This document shows, one piece after another, positions 43,869 to 52,421 of a DNA stretch of 64,000 bases. This stretch comes from Ochrobactrum vermis (lineage in GTDB: Bacteria > Pseudomonadota > Alphaproteobacteria > Rhizobiales > Rhizobiaceae). Each line of letters opens with the position of its first letter. The stretch's first letter is position 1. Below the pieces are notes generated by a model. That model did not search any database and had not been told where the DNA came from. It was given only the letters and a program-made list of their open reading frames with translations. A program made the position numbers and the translations under genes. The stretch covers positions 566,001 to 630,000 of the forward strand of contig NZ_PCOC01000002.1 of assembly GCF_002975205.1 (NCBI RefSeq), in the 5' to 3' direction.

Positions 43869-45115
43869 GCGTTGATATTTTGCTGAATTCCACCAGCCGT
43901 CTTGCGTCGCTCGCGCGCACTTCCGGCCCTTCGCAGGCAAAAGCCGAAGGTGAGGGACAGGATAGTGCCGACCCGGCAAAACTGTTCAGTTCGCTCCTCG
44001 AAAAGCCGCAAGGCAAGGTCGAGAAGAAGAGTGAAAATGAAGCCAATGCCGGTTCGAATGAGGCCGATGGAAAGAAGGACGAAGGGGCGAAACCGGTGGT
44101 CGCATTCGCCTTGCCACAAAATCTCCTTTCTTTGACCGTTTCGTCGCCTGATTTGAAGGGGGAAAATCACAATTTTGCCACAGTAAATATCACCGAAAAC
44201 GACGCAGAAGCCTCCGATCCCCGTTCTGCCTTAATTAAGGAAGTCGATCCGGAGCAGGTCGAAAAACAGGGTGTCGAGCTGCAAGCCGATCAGAAGAAGC
44301 GCGCCTCCGACAATGCGTCTTCGAAGAAGGCGGCTACGCCATCGGCCAGCTCCAAAACTGATCAGATAGCCAACTTGGATACACCGGAAGCGACCGGTGA
44401 CAATCCAACCGATAGTGTTCCGGACGACCTCGCCAATATCTTGAAAACGGACAAGGGGCAGGTGCAGCAGCAGTCGGGCCAGGTGCCCGACAGAACCGAT
44501 ATCCAGCAACAACCGACTGCAAAGGGCAATGTTCCAGCGGACATCAAGGCCGCCACAACACCATCGCAGGCGGCAGCCCGGATCGCTGACATACAGGTGG
44601 TTTCCGAGCGTAGTTTCGGAACGGTCAAGACCTTGCAGATCCGCCTCGATCCAGTGGAACTCGGTGCGGTGACAGCACGAATCCGCGTGGCTTCGGAAGG
44701 TGTTGAGGTGCATCTCGTCGCCGACAAGACCCATGCGGCGGAAGCACTAGCTGCCGATCGCTCTATGATCGAAAAAGCGCTGAAAGCGGCAGGCATCGCA
44801 GACGATGCGAAAATTTCCGTCACCGTCACCGACCGCAATGCGGCGGGTGCGGTCCAGCAGGCGCAAGCGACGCAGAATGCGGGGCAACAACAGGCCAGTG
44901 GTCAGCAATCGGGCCAGCCGCAGGCTTTCAACATGCAGCAAGGCTTCGACGGGCGTAACGGCACTCAGGCGCAGGCCAATCTTACAGGTGGTGAGGGCAG
45001 GCAGAATGGCGAATCCGGTCAGGCAGGACGTGAGCGTTCGGACATGCAAGCCGCTCAGGAAAGCGGGAACGGCATTTCTCGCAATGATGGCCGCAACCGC
45101 GGTCTGGTTGTCTGA
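43865..45115 (+). CDS. fliK: Hook-length control protein FliK (MotD-type)
   Basis: A 416-residue export-controlled ruler protein. The first 250 residues are low-complexity and charged, as in FliK. The C-terminal domain (about 240-330) has the family motif LQIRLDPVELGAVTARIRVA, followed by a Gln/Gly-rich tail. In Sinorhizobium the protein was first named MotD. Its start overlaps motC, and its last 110 bases overlap the lytic transglycosylase in another frame. Confidence 0.88.
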   Translation: MSVDILLNSTSRLASLARTSGPSQAKAEGEGQDSADPAKLFSSLLEKPQGKVEKKSENEANAGSNEADGKKDEGAKPVVAFALPQNLLSLTVSSPDLKGENHNFATVNITENDAEASDPRSALIKEVDPEQVEKQGVELQADQKKRASDNASSKKAATPSASSKTDQIANLDTPEATGDNPTDSVPDDLANILKTDKGQVQQQSGQVPDRTDIQQQPTAKGNVPADIKAATTPSQAAARIADIQVVSERSFGTVKTLQIRLDPVELGAVTARIRVASEGVEVHLVADKTHAAEALAADRSMIEKALKAAGIADDAKISVTVTDRNAAGAVQQAQATQNAGQQQASGQQSGQPQAFNMQQGFDGRNGTQAQANLTGGEGRQNGESGQAGRERSDMQAAQESGNGISRNDGRNRGLVV

Positions 45116-45626
45116 TAGCGATTCAGCTCAAGCGGAAAATGTCTGCGAGCGCGAAATGCATCACGCATCCGTCCGCTACGATGTTCCGCTCGGCATCGTC
45201 TATGCGGTCGGCCTGACGGAAACGGGTCGCAAGAATTCCCTGCAACCTTATGCAATGAATATCGAGGGGCGTGCCGAATTCATGCCATCGCAGATGGCTG
45301 CGGTGAGACGCTTCGATGAGGTTCGGGCCGAAGGTGCGAAACTGATCGATCTCGGCTGCATGCAGATCAATTACTATTATCACAGCAAGGAATTTCCGTC
45401 GGTGGCTGCGATGTTGATGCCGAGCCTCAATGTCGACTATGCGGCGCGTTTTCTGCGTCAGCTTCGACAGCGCGAGGGCAACTGGACGATGGCGGTCGCG
45501 CGCTATCACGCAGGGCCGAATAACGACCCTGCCCAGAAGCGTTATGTCTGTCGCGTGATGACGAATATGGTCGCCACCGGCTTCGGAAACTGGACGCCGC
45601 AGGCGCGAAGTTTCTGCTTCGGCTGA
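45006..45626 (+). CDS. SLT-type lytic transglycosylase of the flagellar cluster
   Basis: A secreted 206-residue peptidoglycan enzyme that probably opens the wall for the rod. The signal peptide is around LRKAGTAFLAMMAATAVWLS with cleavage near DSAQA. The SLT fold starts VRYDVPLGIVYAVGLTETGR, with the catalytic Glu in the ETG; later GCMQINYYYH and ARYHAGPNN are typical. ATG 45006 is chosen because the signal peptide must be included; GTG 45030 is possible. It overlaps fliK by about 110 bases in another frame. Since FlgJ here lacks a muramidase domain, this enzyme may supply that activity. Confidence 0.82.
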   Translation: MANPVRQDVSVRTCKPLRKAGTAFLAMMAATAVWLSDSDSAQAENVCEREMHHASVRYDVPLGIVYAVGLTETGRKNSLQPYAMNIEGRAEFMPSQMAAVRRFDEVRAEGAKLIDLGCMQINYYYHSKEFPSVAAMLMPSLNVDYAARFLRQLRQREGNWTMAVARYHAGPNNDPAQKRYVCRVMTNMVATGFGNWTPQARSFCFG

Positions 45627-45968
45627 AATGGAATCCCGTAAATTTTTTCAGGTTGTAACAGACCGTCGGGTGCACCTCTCTTAAGAGGGTTCAATCTTCG
45701 GTTGGTGCTCCCACTGGTGGTTATTTTAGCAAGCGGATTTTTAAGCCCTTGTAAAGAATCGTAAAATTTCGTGAGCCGTTAACGTCTGGTTAAGGTTCTT
45801 ACCTCTAAAGACGTAGGCGCGTTGCAATCAATGCGATTCCTCATAAATTAGTAGATACTAAATTTCATCCCAATTTATTGCGGGCAATAAATTGCCATTG
45901 TTGCTGATTCCCTCCGCCAGTTATTCCTATCGTGCTTGGGCTAACATATTGATTCGGAAGGCGGGCCG
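45627..45968 (+). promoter_or_regulatory. ftcR upstream region
   Basis: A 342-bp gene-free AT-rich gap. CCTCTCTTAAGAGG near 45675-45688 is a nearly perfect palindrome. The stretch 45715-45900 is low in G+C and probably holds the ftcR promoter; no -35/-10 pair is placed. A clear intrinsic terminator for the preceding operon was not seen. Confidence 0.35.
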
Positions 45969-46652
45969 ATGATTGTTGTCGTAGACGACAGAGATATAGT
46001 GACTGAAGGGTACTCTTCCTGGTTCGGTCGCGAAGGCATCACGACAACAGGTTTTACGCCTACCGATTTTGAGGAATGGGTGGAGAGCGTTCCTCAGCAG
46101 GACATCATGGCTATCGAAGCTTTCCTGATTGGCGAATGTGCGGATCAGCATCGCCTTCCAGCCCGAATTCGTGAACGCTGCAAGGCACCCGTGATCGCGG
46201 TCAATGACCGTCCCTCGCTTGAACATACGCTGGAGCTTTTTCAATCCGGGGTTGACGACGTTGTTCGCAAGCCGGTGCATGTGCGCGAAATTCTTGCGCG
46301 TATCAACGCGATCCGCCGCCGCGCGGGTGCGTCCGCCAACTCCAATGACAGTGGCACGGAGCTTGGCCCGATCCGTGTTTTCTCCGATGGGCGCGATCCG
46401 CAGATCAACGGTATTGATTTTCCGCTGCCACGCCGCGAGCGCCGCATCCTGGAATATTTGATTGCCAATCGCGGTCGCCGCCTGAACAAGGCGCAGATCT
46501 TCAGCGCAATCTACGGTATCTTCGACAGCGAAGTCGAAGAAAACGTCGTTGAAAGCCACATCAGCAAGTTACGCAAGAAATTGCGCGAGCAGCTAGGCTT
46601 CGATCCGATCGATTCCAAGCGCTTCCTCGGCTACTGCATCAACATCGAGTGA
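45969..46652 (+). CDS. ftcR: Orphan OmpR-type flagellar regulator FtcR/Rem
   Basis: Transcription regulator of 227 residues with a receiver-like domain (about 1-115) and a winged-helix DNA-binding domain (about 130-225: [20 protein letters not shown] and [20 protein letters not shown]). FtcR in Brucella and Rem in Sinorhizobium sit at this place between the transglycosylase and flgE and activate flagellar genes. The receiver is unusual: the acidic pair Asp6-Asp7 and Lys101 are present, but the phosphoacceptor position holds Glu50 and the Thr/Ser position holds Asn79. No histidine kinase is adjacent. It is transcribed alone. Confidence 0.93.
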   Translation: MIVVVDDRDIVTEGYSSWFGREGITTTGFTPTDFEEWVESVPQQDIMAIEAFLIGECADQHRLPARIRERCKAPVIAVNDRPSLEHTLELFQSGVDDVVRKPVHVREILARINAIRRRAGASANSNDSGTELGPIRVFSDGRDPQINGIDFPLPRRERRILEYLIANRGRRLNKAQIFSAIYGIFDSEVEENVVESHISKLRKKLREQLGFDPIDSKRFLGYCINIE

Positions 46653-46897
46653 TATTGCTGCATCCTCTGCATTTCCCCGTATCGCGATTTCGAGTGCTGT
46701 CCCTGATTTCCGAAATCGCGTCTGTCCCTCAGTAAAAGTGTAAAAAGTCACGAGGCTACAGTTTCACGCAAGCGTGGTTCATTAGCTTTGTTGCGGATGA
46801 TTGGATCGGTGCGCCGGTTCGATCGCTCGATTTTTTGGTTTCCAGTTCAGATGTTTCAGAATTTCTGCTGGATGCTACAACTTCTCAGGAGCTGCCA
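46653..46897 (+). promoter_or_regulatory. flgE upstream region with hairpin and CGCAAGC element
   Basis: A 245-bp gap after ftcR. It holds a 10-bp perfect inverted repeat CGCGATTTCG (46683-46692) with CGAAATCGCG (46711-46720), 18-base loop, without a T-run. TTTCACGCAAGC lies at 46762-46773, close to the first half of the fliF/flhA element, with TTAGC ten bases further on. The flgE operon promoter is expected here. Confidence 0.4.
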
Positions 46898-48091
46898 ATG
46901 AGCCTCTACGGTATGATGCGGACCGGTGTTTCGGGAATGAACGCGCAGGCCAACCGCCTGTCGGCGGTCGCAGACAACATCGCGAATGCAAGCACCGTCG
47001 GTTACAAGCGTGCGGAAACCCAGTTTTCATCGCTGGTGTTGCCCAGCACCGGTGGGCAGTACAATTCCGGCAGCGTCCTGACCGACGTTCGTTACGGCAT
47101 TTCCGATCAGGGCGGTATCCGGTCTACATCGTCCACAACCGACCTTGCCATCGACGGCAACGGTTATTTTGTGGTGCAAGGGGCGGACGGCTCGACTTTC
47201 TTGACACGCGCCGGTTCTTTCGTGCCTGACAAGAATGGCAATCTGGTCAATTCAGCCGGCTATTATCTGTTGGGCGCAGGCCCCAACGATCCGGCTGGCG
47301 CACTGACCATTCCCGGCCTGAACATCATCAATGTCAATAGTGCGGCCTTGCCGCCGGAAGCCAGCACGTCCGGCAATTTCACTGTTAATTTGCCGTCTAC
47401 CGATCAGGTTCCTGCAGCCGGTGAATTCAATCACAAGACATCGCTGATCTCCTACAATGACAAGGGTGAGAAGATCACGCTCGACGTCTATTTCACCAAG
47501 ACCGGCGCCGACGAGTGGAGCGTCACCGTTAAGAACGCTGCGGATGACGCAGTGGTCGGCGGTCCGACGGCGGTGACATTCGATCCGACCACCGGCGCGA
47601 TGACGTCTGCCGGCGACATAGCGGTCGATCTCGGGCCTTACGGCGGGCAGAGCCTCAACCTTAATCTGGGGGCTTCGACGCAGCGCGCGGGAGATTACAC
47701 CATTTCGCAGGCGCAGATTAACGGTCAGGCGCCATCTGCGGTCAAGGGCGTGGACGTCGCCAATGACGGTTCGGTTGTTGCCATTTATGAAAACGGCACG
47801 CAGAAGGTTCTGGCGCGCATTCCACTTGCCAATGTGGCAAGCCCGGATCGCATGACGGTCGTCAGCGGCAACGTGTTTCTGCCGAGCGCGGACTCGGGCG
47901 ATGTTCGCCTCGGTTTCCCGCAGAGCGATGGTATGGGTAAGGTCATGTCCGGCACGCTGGAGGAATCCAACGCCGATATCGCGCAGGAACTGACCGATAT
48001 GATCGAGGCGCAGCGTAGCTATACGGCCAATTCGAAAGTCTTCCAGACGGGATCCGAACTCATGGATGTTCTGGTCAATCTGAAGAGATGA
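46898..48091 (+). CDS. flgE: Flagellar hook protein FlgE
   Basis: The hook subunit, 397 residues. MRTGVSGMNAQANRLSAVAD and NIANASTVGYKRAETQFSSL form the N-terminal rod-family core; FVPDKNGNLVNSAGYYLLGA is typical of hook proteins; DMIEAQRSYTANSKVFQTGS closes it. ATG 46898 has AGGAG seven bases upstream; a longer frame to the left is unsupported. First gene of the hook/filament-control operon. Length is near that of enterobacterial FlgE. Confidence 0.95.
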   Translation: MSLYGMMRTGVSGMNAQANRLSAVADNIANASTVGYKRAETQFSSLVLPSTGGQYNSGSVLTDVRYGISDQGGIRSTSSTTDLAIDGNGYFVVQGADGSTFLTRAGSFVPDKNGNLVNSAGYYLLGAGPNDPAGALTIPGLNIINVNSAALPPEASTSGNFTVNLPSTDQVPAAGEFNHKTSLISYNDKGEKITLDVYFTKTGADEWSVTVKNAADDAVVGGPTAVTFDPTTGAMTSAGDIAVDLGPYGGQSLNLNLGASTQRAGDYTISQAQINGQAPSAVKGVDVANDGSVVAIYENGTQKVLARIPLANVASPDRMTVVSGNVFLPSADSGDVRLGFPQSDGMGKVMSGTLEESNADIAQELTDMIEAQRSYTANSKVFQTGSELMDVLVNLKR

Positions 48092-48242
48092 GTTGGACTG
48101 TTCCGGGCGAGGTTGAAGAGCCTTTCCCGGAATTGTCACATTGAGAATACGGACTGTTCAGGCAACAGGCACAGTCCGCGCACACGGGGCAGTTCCGATA
48201 TCAGTGGAATTATCAGGGGCTATCCAAGTGTTTGTTTTAGCC

Positions 48243-48283
48243 GCATTTCCGGACGCGAAACCGCTTCGCGCCCTTCGGGAATG
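48243..48283. repeat. Mosaic repeat hairpin in the flgK leader
   Basis: GCATTTCC...GGGAATGC outer arms with an inner GCGAA (48255-48259) / TTCGC (48265-48269) dyad. It lies within the 212-bp gap 48092-48303 just before the flgK ribosome site (AGGATGGGG), so the hairpin is close to the start codon and could affect translation. The rest of that gap shows no gene. Confidence 0.6.
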
Positions 48284-48303
48284 CACTTGTAGGATGGGGT
48301 AAG

Positions 48304-49758
48304 ATGTCGCTTAGTTCTGCTCTTCTGACGGCCAAAAGTTCGCTTGCGGCAACGTCCAAGCAGACCTCCGTTGTCTCGAGCAATATTGCCAGGGCCAACG
48401 ATCCGGATTATTCCCGGCGCACCAGTTCTCTCGTATCGGGGCCTTACGGCTCCCTTTACGTGGGTATCAGCCGTTCGGCGGATGAAGCCTTGTTCAACAG
48501 GTTCACCCAGTCGAACAGTTCGGCCTCTTCCTCTTCCATTCTTGCTGGCGGGCTTGACCGCCTTTCGTCGCTTTATTCGGCAGACAATTATTCGGGGTCG
48601 CCTTCGGCCCTGATCGGCGATCTGCGTGACGCGCTCCAGACCTATGCCGCTTCGCCATCCAACAGTGCGCTTGGCGACAGTGTCGTATCGACGGCGCAAT
48701 CACTCGCCAATGTACTTAATGCCGGAACCAAACAGGTTCAGTCGCTGCGCAACGACGCGGACCGTGAAATTGCGGATTCCGTCGCCAACATCAATGATCT
48801 TCTGACCAAGTTCGAAAAGATCAATCAGGAGATCGTCGGTGGAACGCGCGCCAATCGCGATGTCTCCGACTACATGGATCAGCGCGATGCGATCCTGAAG
48901 CAGCTTTCCGGCGAAATCGGAATCACAACCATGATGCGCGGCGATAATGACATGGTCATTTTCGCCGAAAACGGCGTGACCCTCTTCGAGACGACAGCGC
49001 GCAAGGTGAGCTTCGAGCAATCGACGGTGCTGGCGCCGGGCATTTCTGGCAATGCGGTGCTGGTGGATGGCGTGCCGCTCAATCACGAGACGTTCGACCA
49101 GCCTTATGGCACCGGCCGCCTGAGCGGGTTGTTGCAGTTGCGCGACCAGATCGCGCCACAATACCAGATGCAGCTCGACGAGATCGCGCGAAATCTGGTG
49201 ACGATGTTCGCGGAAAGCGACCAGACCGGCGTTGGAGCCGACAAGACGGGTCTCTTTAGCTGGGCCGGATCACCCGATGTCCCCGGCGTAGGCATTTCGG
49301 CAGGTATTGCGGGCACCATCAAAGTGTCTTCGGCCTTCGTTACCTCCGAAGGCGGCAGCCCGCTTCTTCTGCGCGACGGCGGGGCCAACGGGGCCGATTA
49401 CAAATACAATAGCGAAGGTGCGGCAGGTTTCAGCGATCGCCTGCGGGCGCTTAATGAAGCATTCTCCGAGCCGATGACCTTCAATTCGGTGGCAGGGCTC
49501 GCGACCAGCTCCAGCCTGACGGACTATAGCGCCTCGTCAATAAGCTGGCTCGAAGGCAAGCGTCAAAAAGCCAACAGCGAATTCTCCTATAATGCGACGG
49601 TTGCCGGTCAGGCGGATACAGCCCTCTCCAACGCCAACGGTGTCGATATGGACACTGAAATGGCGCTGCTTCTCGATCTTGAACATTCCTACCAGGCATC
49701 GAGCCGGGTGCTGACCACGATCAGCGCAATGCTCGACGATCTTCTCAACGCGGTGTGA
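48304..49758 (+). CDS. flgK: Hook-filament junction protein FlgK
   Basis: First junction protein (HAP1), 484 residues. SKQTSVVSSNIARANDPDYS is the N-terminal signature, MDQRDAILKQLSGEIGITTM is typical of FlgK, and the C-terminus MALLLDLEHSYQASSRVLTT closes with ISAMLDDLLNAV. AGGATGGGG precedes ATG 48304. Its stop lies six bases before the chosen flgL start. Confidence 0.95.
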   Translation: MSLSSALLTAKSSLAATSKQTSVVSSNIARANDPDYSRRTSSLVSGPYGSLYVGISRSADEALFNRFTQSNSSASSSSILAGGLDRLSSLYSADNYSGSPSALIGDLRDALQTYAASPSNSALGDSVVSTAQSLANVLNAGTKQVQSLRNDADREIADSVANINDLLTKFEKINQEIVGGTRANRDVSDYMDQRDAILKQLSGEIGITTMMRGDNDMVIFAENGVTLFETTARKVSFEQSTVLAPGISGNAVLVDGVPLNHETFDQPYGTGRLSGLLQLRDQIAPQYQMQLDEIARNLVTMFAESDQTGVGADKTGLFSWAGSPDVPGVGISAGIAGTIKVSSAFVTSEGGSPLLLRDGGANGADYKYNSEGAAGFSDRLRALNEAFSEPMTFNSVAGLATSSSLTDYSASSISWLEGKRQKANSEFSYNATVAGQADTALSNANGVDMDTEMALLLDLEHSYQASSRVLTTISAMLDDLLNAV

Positions 49759-49763
49759 GGCCA

Positions 49764-50804
49764 ATGAAAGCGCAATCGATTTCCACCTATGGCGCAACGT
49801 CATCCCTGCGGGCCCTTGTAGCGAAGAACAAGGCCGAGATGTTGAAGGCGCAGCAGGAAGCGACCACGGGGACCGTGTTCGATGTCGGCCTGTCGCTCGG
49901 CTCCAAATCCGGCCAGACCGTATCGTTGCGTAAGGAATATGATCGCCTGAGCGTGCTGACAGACATGAACAAGCTGGTGCAGGAACGCATGACGGCGACG
50001 CAGAACGCCGCTGGCACCATCATCAAGGACACGCAGGATTTTCTGGGTGCGCTTGCAGGAGCCAACAATGCCGGCGCCGACATGATTGCCAAGACGGCGC
50101 GCTCCATGCTGGATTCCGTGACCGGCATGCTGAACAGCAGCTTCAATAGCGAATATATTTTCGCCGGTGTGAATACCGATGTGAAGCCGGTTGCCGATTA
50201 TACCGACGGCGGGGTCGCGCAGGCGGCGATCCGTCAGGCATTTCAGGATCATTTCGGCTTTCCGGTCGGTGATCCGCAGGCGGCAAATATCACGGCCGAC
50301 GAAATGACGGCATTTCTGGAGGGCGATTTTGCCGACCAGTTCAATGACGCGAATTGGTCCGCCAACTGGTCGGACGCTTCCGTCAATGTCATCAAAAGCC
50401 GCATTTCGCCGAACGAGACGGCGGATACGTCCGTTTCGGCGAATGCCGATGGTTTCCGCAAGACGATCATGTCGGCTGTGATGGTTGCCGAGTTCGGCAA
50501 TATAGGTCTCAATGAAAAAGCTTTCGCAGCGCTGACCACGCAAGCCGTGCAGACGACCGCACAGGCTATTACGGATACGACCGCGCAGCAGACGACGCTT
50601 GGTCTGGCCCAGTCGCGCACCGAAGCGGCGAGTACGCGCATCGCGGCGCAGCAGAAGATCCTGAACCAGTCCGTACTCAATCTCGAGGAAGTCGATCCTT
50701 TTGAAGCAGCGACGCGTGTAAACGCTCTGAAGACGCAGATCGAAACTTCGTATTCGCTGACGGTTCAGTTGCAGAATATGAGCCTGCTCAACTATCTCAG
50801 ATAG
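49764..50804 (+). CDS. flgL: Hook-filament junction protein FlgL
   Basis: Second junction protein (HAP3), 346 residues, flagellin-like with conserved ends. N-terminal stretch ALVAKNKAEMLKAQQEATTG and C-terminal LEEVDPFEAATRVNALKTQI, ending LTVQLQNMSLLNYLR. ATG 49764 is used; a GTG nine bases earlier overlaps flgK. No FliD cap gene was seen, in line with rhizobial flagella. Confidence 0.92.
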   Translation: MKAQSISTYGATSSLRALVAKNKAEMLKAQQEATTGTVFDVGLSLGSKSGQTVSLRKEYDRLSVLTDMNKLVQERMTATQNAAGTIIKDTQDFLGALAGANNAGADMIAKTARSMLDSVTGMLNSSFNSEYIFAGVNTDVKPVADYTDGGVAQAAIRQAFQDHFGFPVGDPQAANITADEMTAFLEGDFADQFNDANWSANWSDASVNVIKSRISPNETADTSVSANADGFRKTIMSAVMVAEFGNIGLNEKAFAALTTQAVQTTAQAITDTTAQQTTLGLAQSRTEAASTRIAAQQKILNQSVLNLEEVDPFEAATRVNALKTQIETSYSLTVQLQNMSLLNYLR

Positions 50805-50874
50805 TCGGGATGAAATGAGGACGGACGCAGCATGATGCGAGCCCGTCCGACTGGTACGGATAGACGGAGACACC

Positions 50875-51219
50875 ATGTATCAGATGCGCTACGAAGATGT
50901 CATGAATGACGATATGGCGAGCGCCAAGGAACGTGAGCGGATGCTTTTCGACCGTTCCATCGAAATGCTCGAGGCGGCGAAAGCCAATGGCAGCGGCTCG
51001 CGCGAGGCGATCGATGCCGGCTATTTCACCACGAAACTTTGGACCGCGATCATCGATGATCTGGGTTCGCAGGAAAATGCGCTGCCGAAGGAACTGAAGG
51101 CCGCGATCATCTCCATCGGCATCTTCGTGCTCAAGGAGATTGACCGGATTCGCCTCGGCGAAAGCAACGATTATGCGACGCTGATCGAGATTACTCAGTC
51201 GATCCGGGACGGGCTTTGA
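50875..51219 (+). CDS. flaF: Flagellin synthesis regulator FlaF
   Basis: A 114-residue cytosolic protein. The family core is [20 protein letters not shown] and [20 protein letters not shown], then [20 protein letters not shown]. In Caulobacter, FlaF promotes flagellin production or export, opposing FlbT. It lies just ahead of flbT, the usual order in rhizobia. It follows flgL after 70 bases. Confidence 0.95.
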   Translation: MYQMRYEDVMNDDMASAKERERMLFDRSIEMLEAAKANGSGSREAIDAGYFTTKLWTAIIDDLGSQENALPKELKAAIISIGIFVLKEIDRIRLGESNDYATLIEITQSIRDGL

Positions 51220-51220
51220 A

Positions 51221-51679
51221 ATGACGGAAACTGGCAAACCGGCAATCCGCCTCTCGCTGCGGGCTGGCGAACGAATTTTTATCAATGGCGCTGTGCTGAA
51301 GGCGGACCGCAAGGTTTCGCTCGAGCTTCTGAACGATGCGACCTTTCTTCTGGAAAACCATGTTCTCCAGCCGGAAGACACCACGACACCGCTGCGCCAG
51401 CTTTATTTCGCGGCGCAGATGATGCTCATCGAACCGGCCATGCGCGAACAGGCTCACACCACTTTCGCGCAGATGCTGCGGGGCATGTTCGCCGCGTTCA
51501 AGGATGCGGAAATCCTGAGTGCGCTGAAACTGGTCGACGAGCTGGTACATAACGGGCGCGTTTTCGAGGCGCTCAAGACAATTCGCGCGCAATATCCACG
51601 CGAGGCCGAACTGATGGGCCATGAAAGCCCGGCTTTGCCTGTGCTCAAAACCCGGAAATCTGCGGAGGTAAACCCATGA
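51221..51679 (+). CDS. flbT: Flagellin post-transcriptional regulator FlbT
   Basis: A 152-residue cytosolic protein that binds flagellin mRNA or Fla[21 protein letters not shown] and [20 protein letters not shown] match FlbT; the C-terminal helix [20 protein letters not shown] follows. It starts just after flaF and overlaps flgD by four bases. In Caulobacter it destabilises flagellin mRNA through the 5' leader; the fliC leader here is strongly structured. In Brucella FlbT is reported as an activator, so the sign cannot be assumed. Confidence 0.94.
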   Translation: MTETGKPAIRLSLRAGERIFINGAVLKADRKVSLELLNDATFLLENHVLQPEDTTTPLRQLYFAAQMMLIEPAMREQAHTTFAQMLRGMFAAFKDAEILSALKLVDELVHNGRVFEALKTIRAQYPREAELMGHESPALPVLKTRKSAEVNP

Positions 51680-52086
51680 CCACGACGCCGCCGATCGGCA
51701 CGAATACGACTAATAACAACACGACGAGCAACAGCAATTCTGCAGCCAACAAGGCAAGCGTCGATTACAATTCATTCCTGAAGCTTCTGGTGACACAGAT
51801 GCAGAACCAGGACCCGACGCAGCCAATGGATGCGACGCAGTATGTTTCGCAACTTGCGACCTTCTCCAATGTCGAGCAGGCCGTCCAGATGAACAGCAAG
51901 CTTGAAACCCTGATCGCCAACACGTCGCTGACGCAGGCCGAAGGCTGGATCGGCCGCACGCTGACCAATGCCGATGGCAGCGTATCGGGCGTGGTGAAGT
52001 CCGTTACCATCCAGTCCAATGGCATGCTGGCTGAACTGGAAGATGGCAAGACGCTGATGATCGGCCCAGGCGTTAAGGTCAGCTAG
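51676..52086 (+). CDS. flgD: Hook-capping protein FlgD
   Basis: The hook cap scaffold, 136 residues, shorter than enterobacterial FlgD because it lacks most of the C-terminal FlgD-Ig/FN3 region. The conserved N-terminal block is [20 protein letters not shown] followed by [20 protein letters not shown]. The very N-terminus is a Thr/Asn-rich run. Short FlgD forms are usual in rhizobia. Overlaps flbT as ATGA; fliQ follows after ten bases. Confidence 0.92.
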   Translation: MTTTPPIGTNTTNNNTTSNSNSAANKASVDYNSFLKLLVTQMQNQDPTQPMDATQYVSQLATFSNVEQAVQMNSKLETLIANTSLTQAEGWIGRTLTNADGSVSGVVKSVTIQSNGMLAELEDGKTLMIGPGVKVS

Positions 52087-52096
52087 GAATGATGCG

Positions 52097-52363
52097 GTGA
52101 ACGAGGCCGATGCGCTCGATATCGTCAATTCTGCGATCTGGACCGTGCTTATGGCGAGCGGTCCGGCGGTGCTGGCCGCCATGCTCGCAGGTATTGGTAT
52201 TGCGCTTTTCCAGGCGCTGACGCAGATACAGGAAATGACGCTGACCTTCGTGCCGAAGATCATCGTCATTTTCGTCGTGATGGCCCTGACTGCACCGTTC
52301 GTCGGTGCGCAGATCAACTCGTTCACGCTGCTTGCCTACTCGCGCATCGAAAAAGGTTTCTAG
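52097..52363 (+). CDS. fliQ: Flagellar export gate protein FliQ
   Basis: A small export-gate protein of 88 residues with two membrane helices (IWTVLMASGPAVLAAMLAGI and PKIIVIFVVMALTAPFVGAQ). ALFQALTQIQEMTLTFVPKI is the family signature. GTG start at 52097 with AGGAA seven bases upstream. Normal length. Confidence 0.94.
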   Translation: MNEADALDIVNSAIWTVLMASGPAVLAAMLAGIGIALFQALTQIQEMTLTFVPKIIVIFVVMALTAPFVGAQINSFTLLAYSRIEKGF

Positions 52364-52372
52364 CGCGTAGCC

Positions 52373-52394
52373 TTCGCGCAAGCTTCACAAGCTA
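52373..52394 (+). promoter_or_regulatory. Candidate FtcR-type element upstream of flhA
   Basis: TTCGCGCAAGCTTC, four bases, GCTA: identical in all 18 defined positions and spacing to the element upstream of fliF (38965-38986). It lies in the 58-bp gap between fliQ and flhA and ends 27 bases before the flhA GTG, so flhA may have its own promoter. Confidence 0.45.
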
Positions 52395-52421
52395 AGGTCC
52401 GCTTCGTAACAGGAGACGGAT

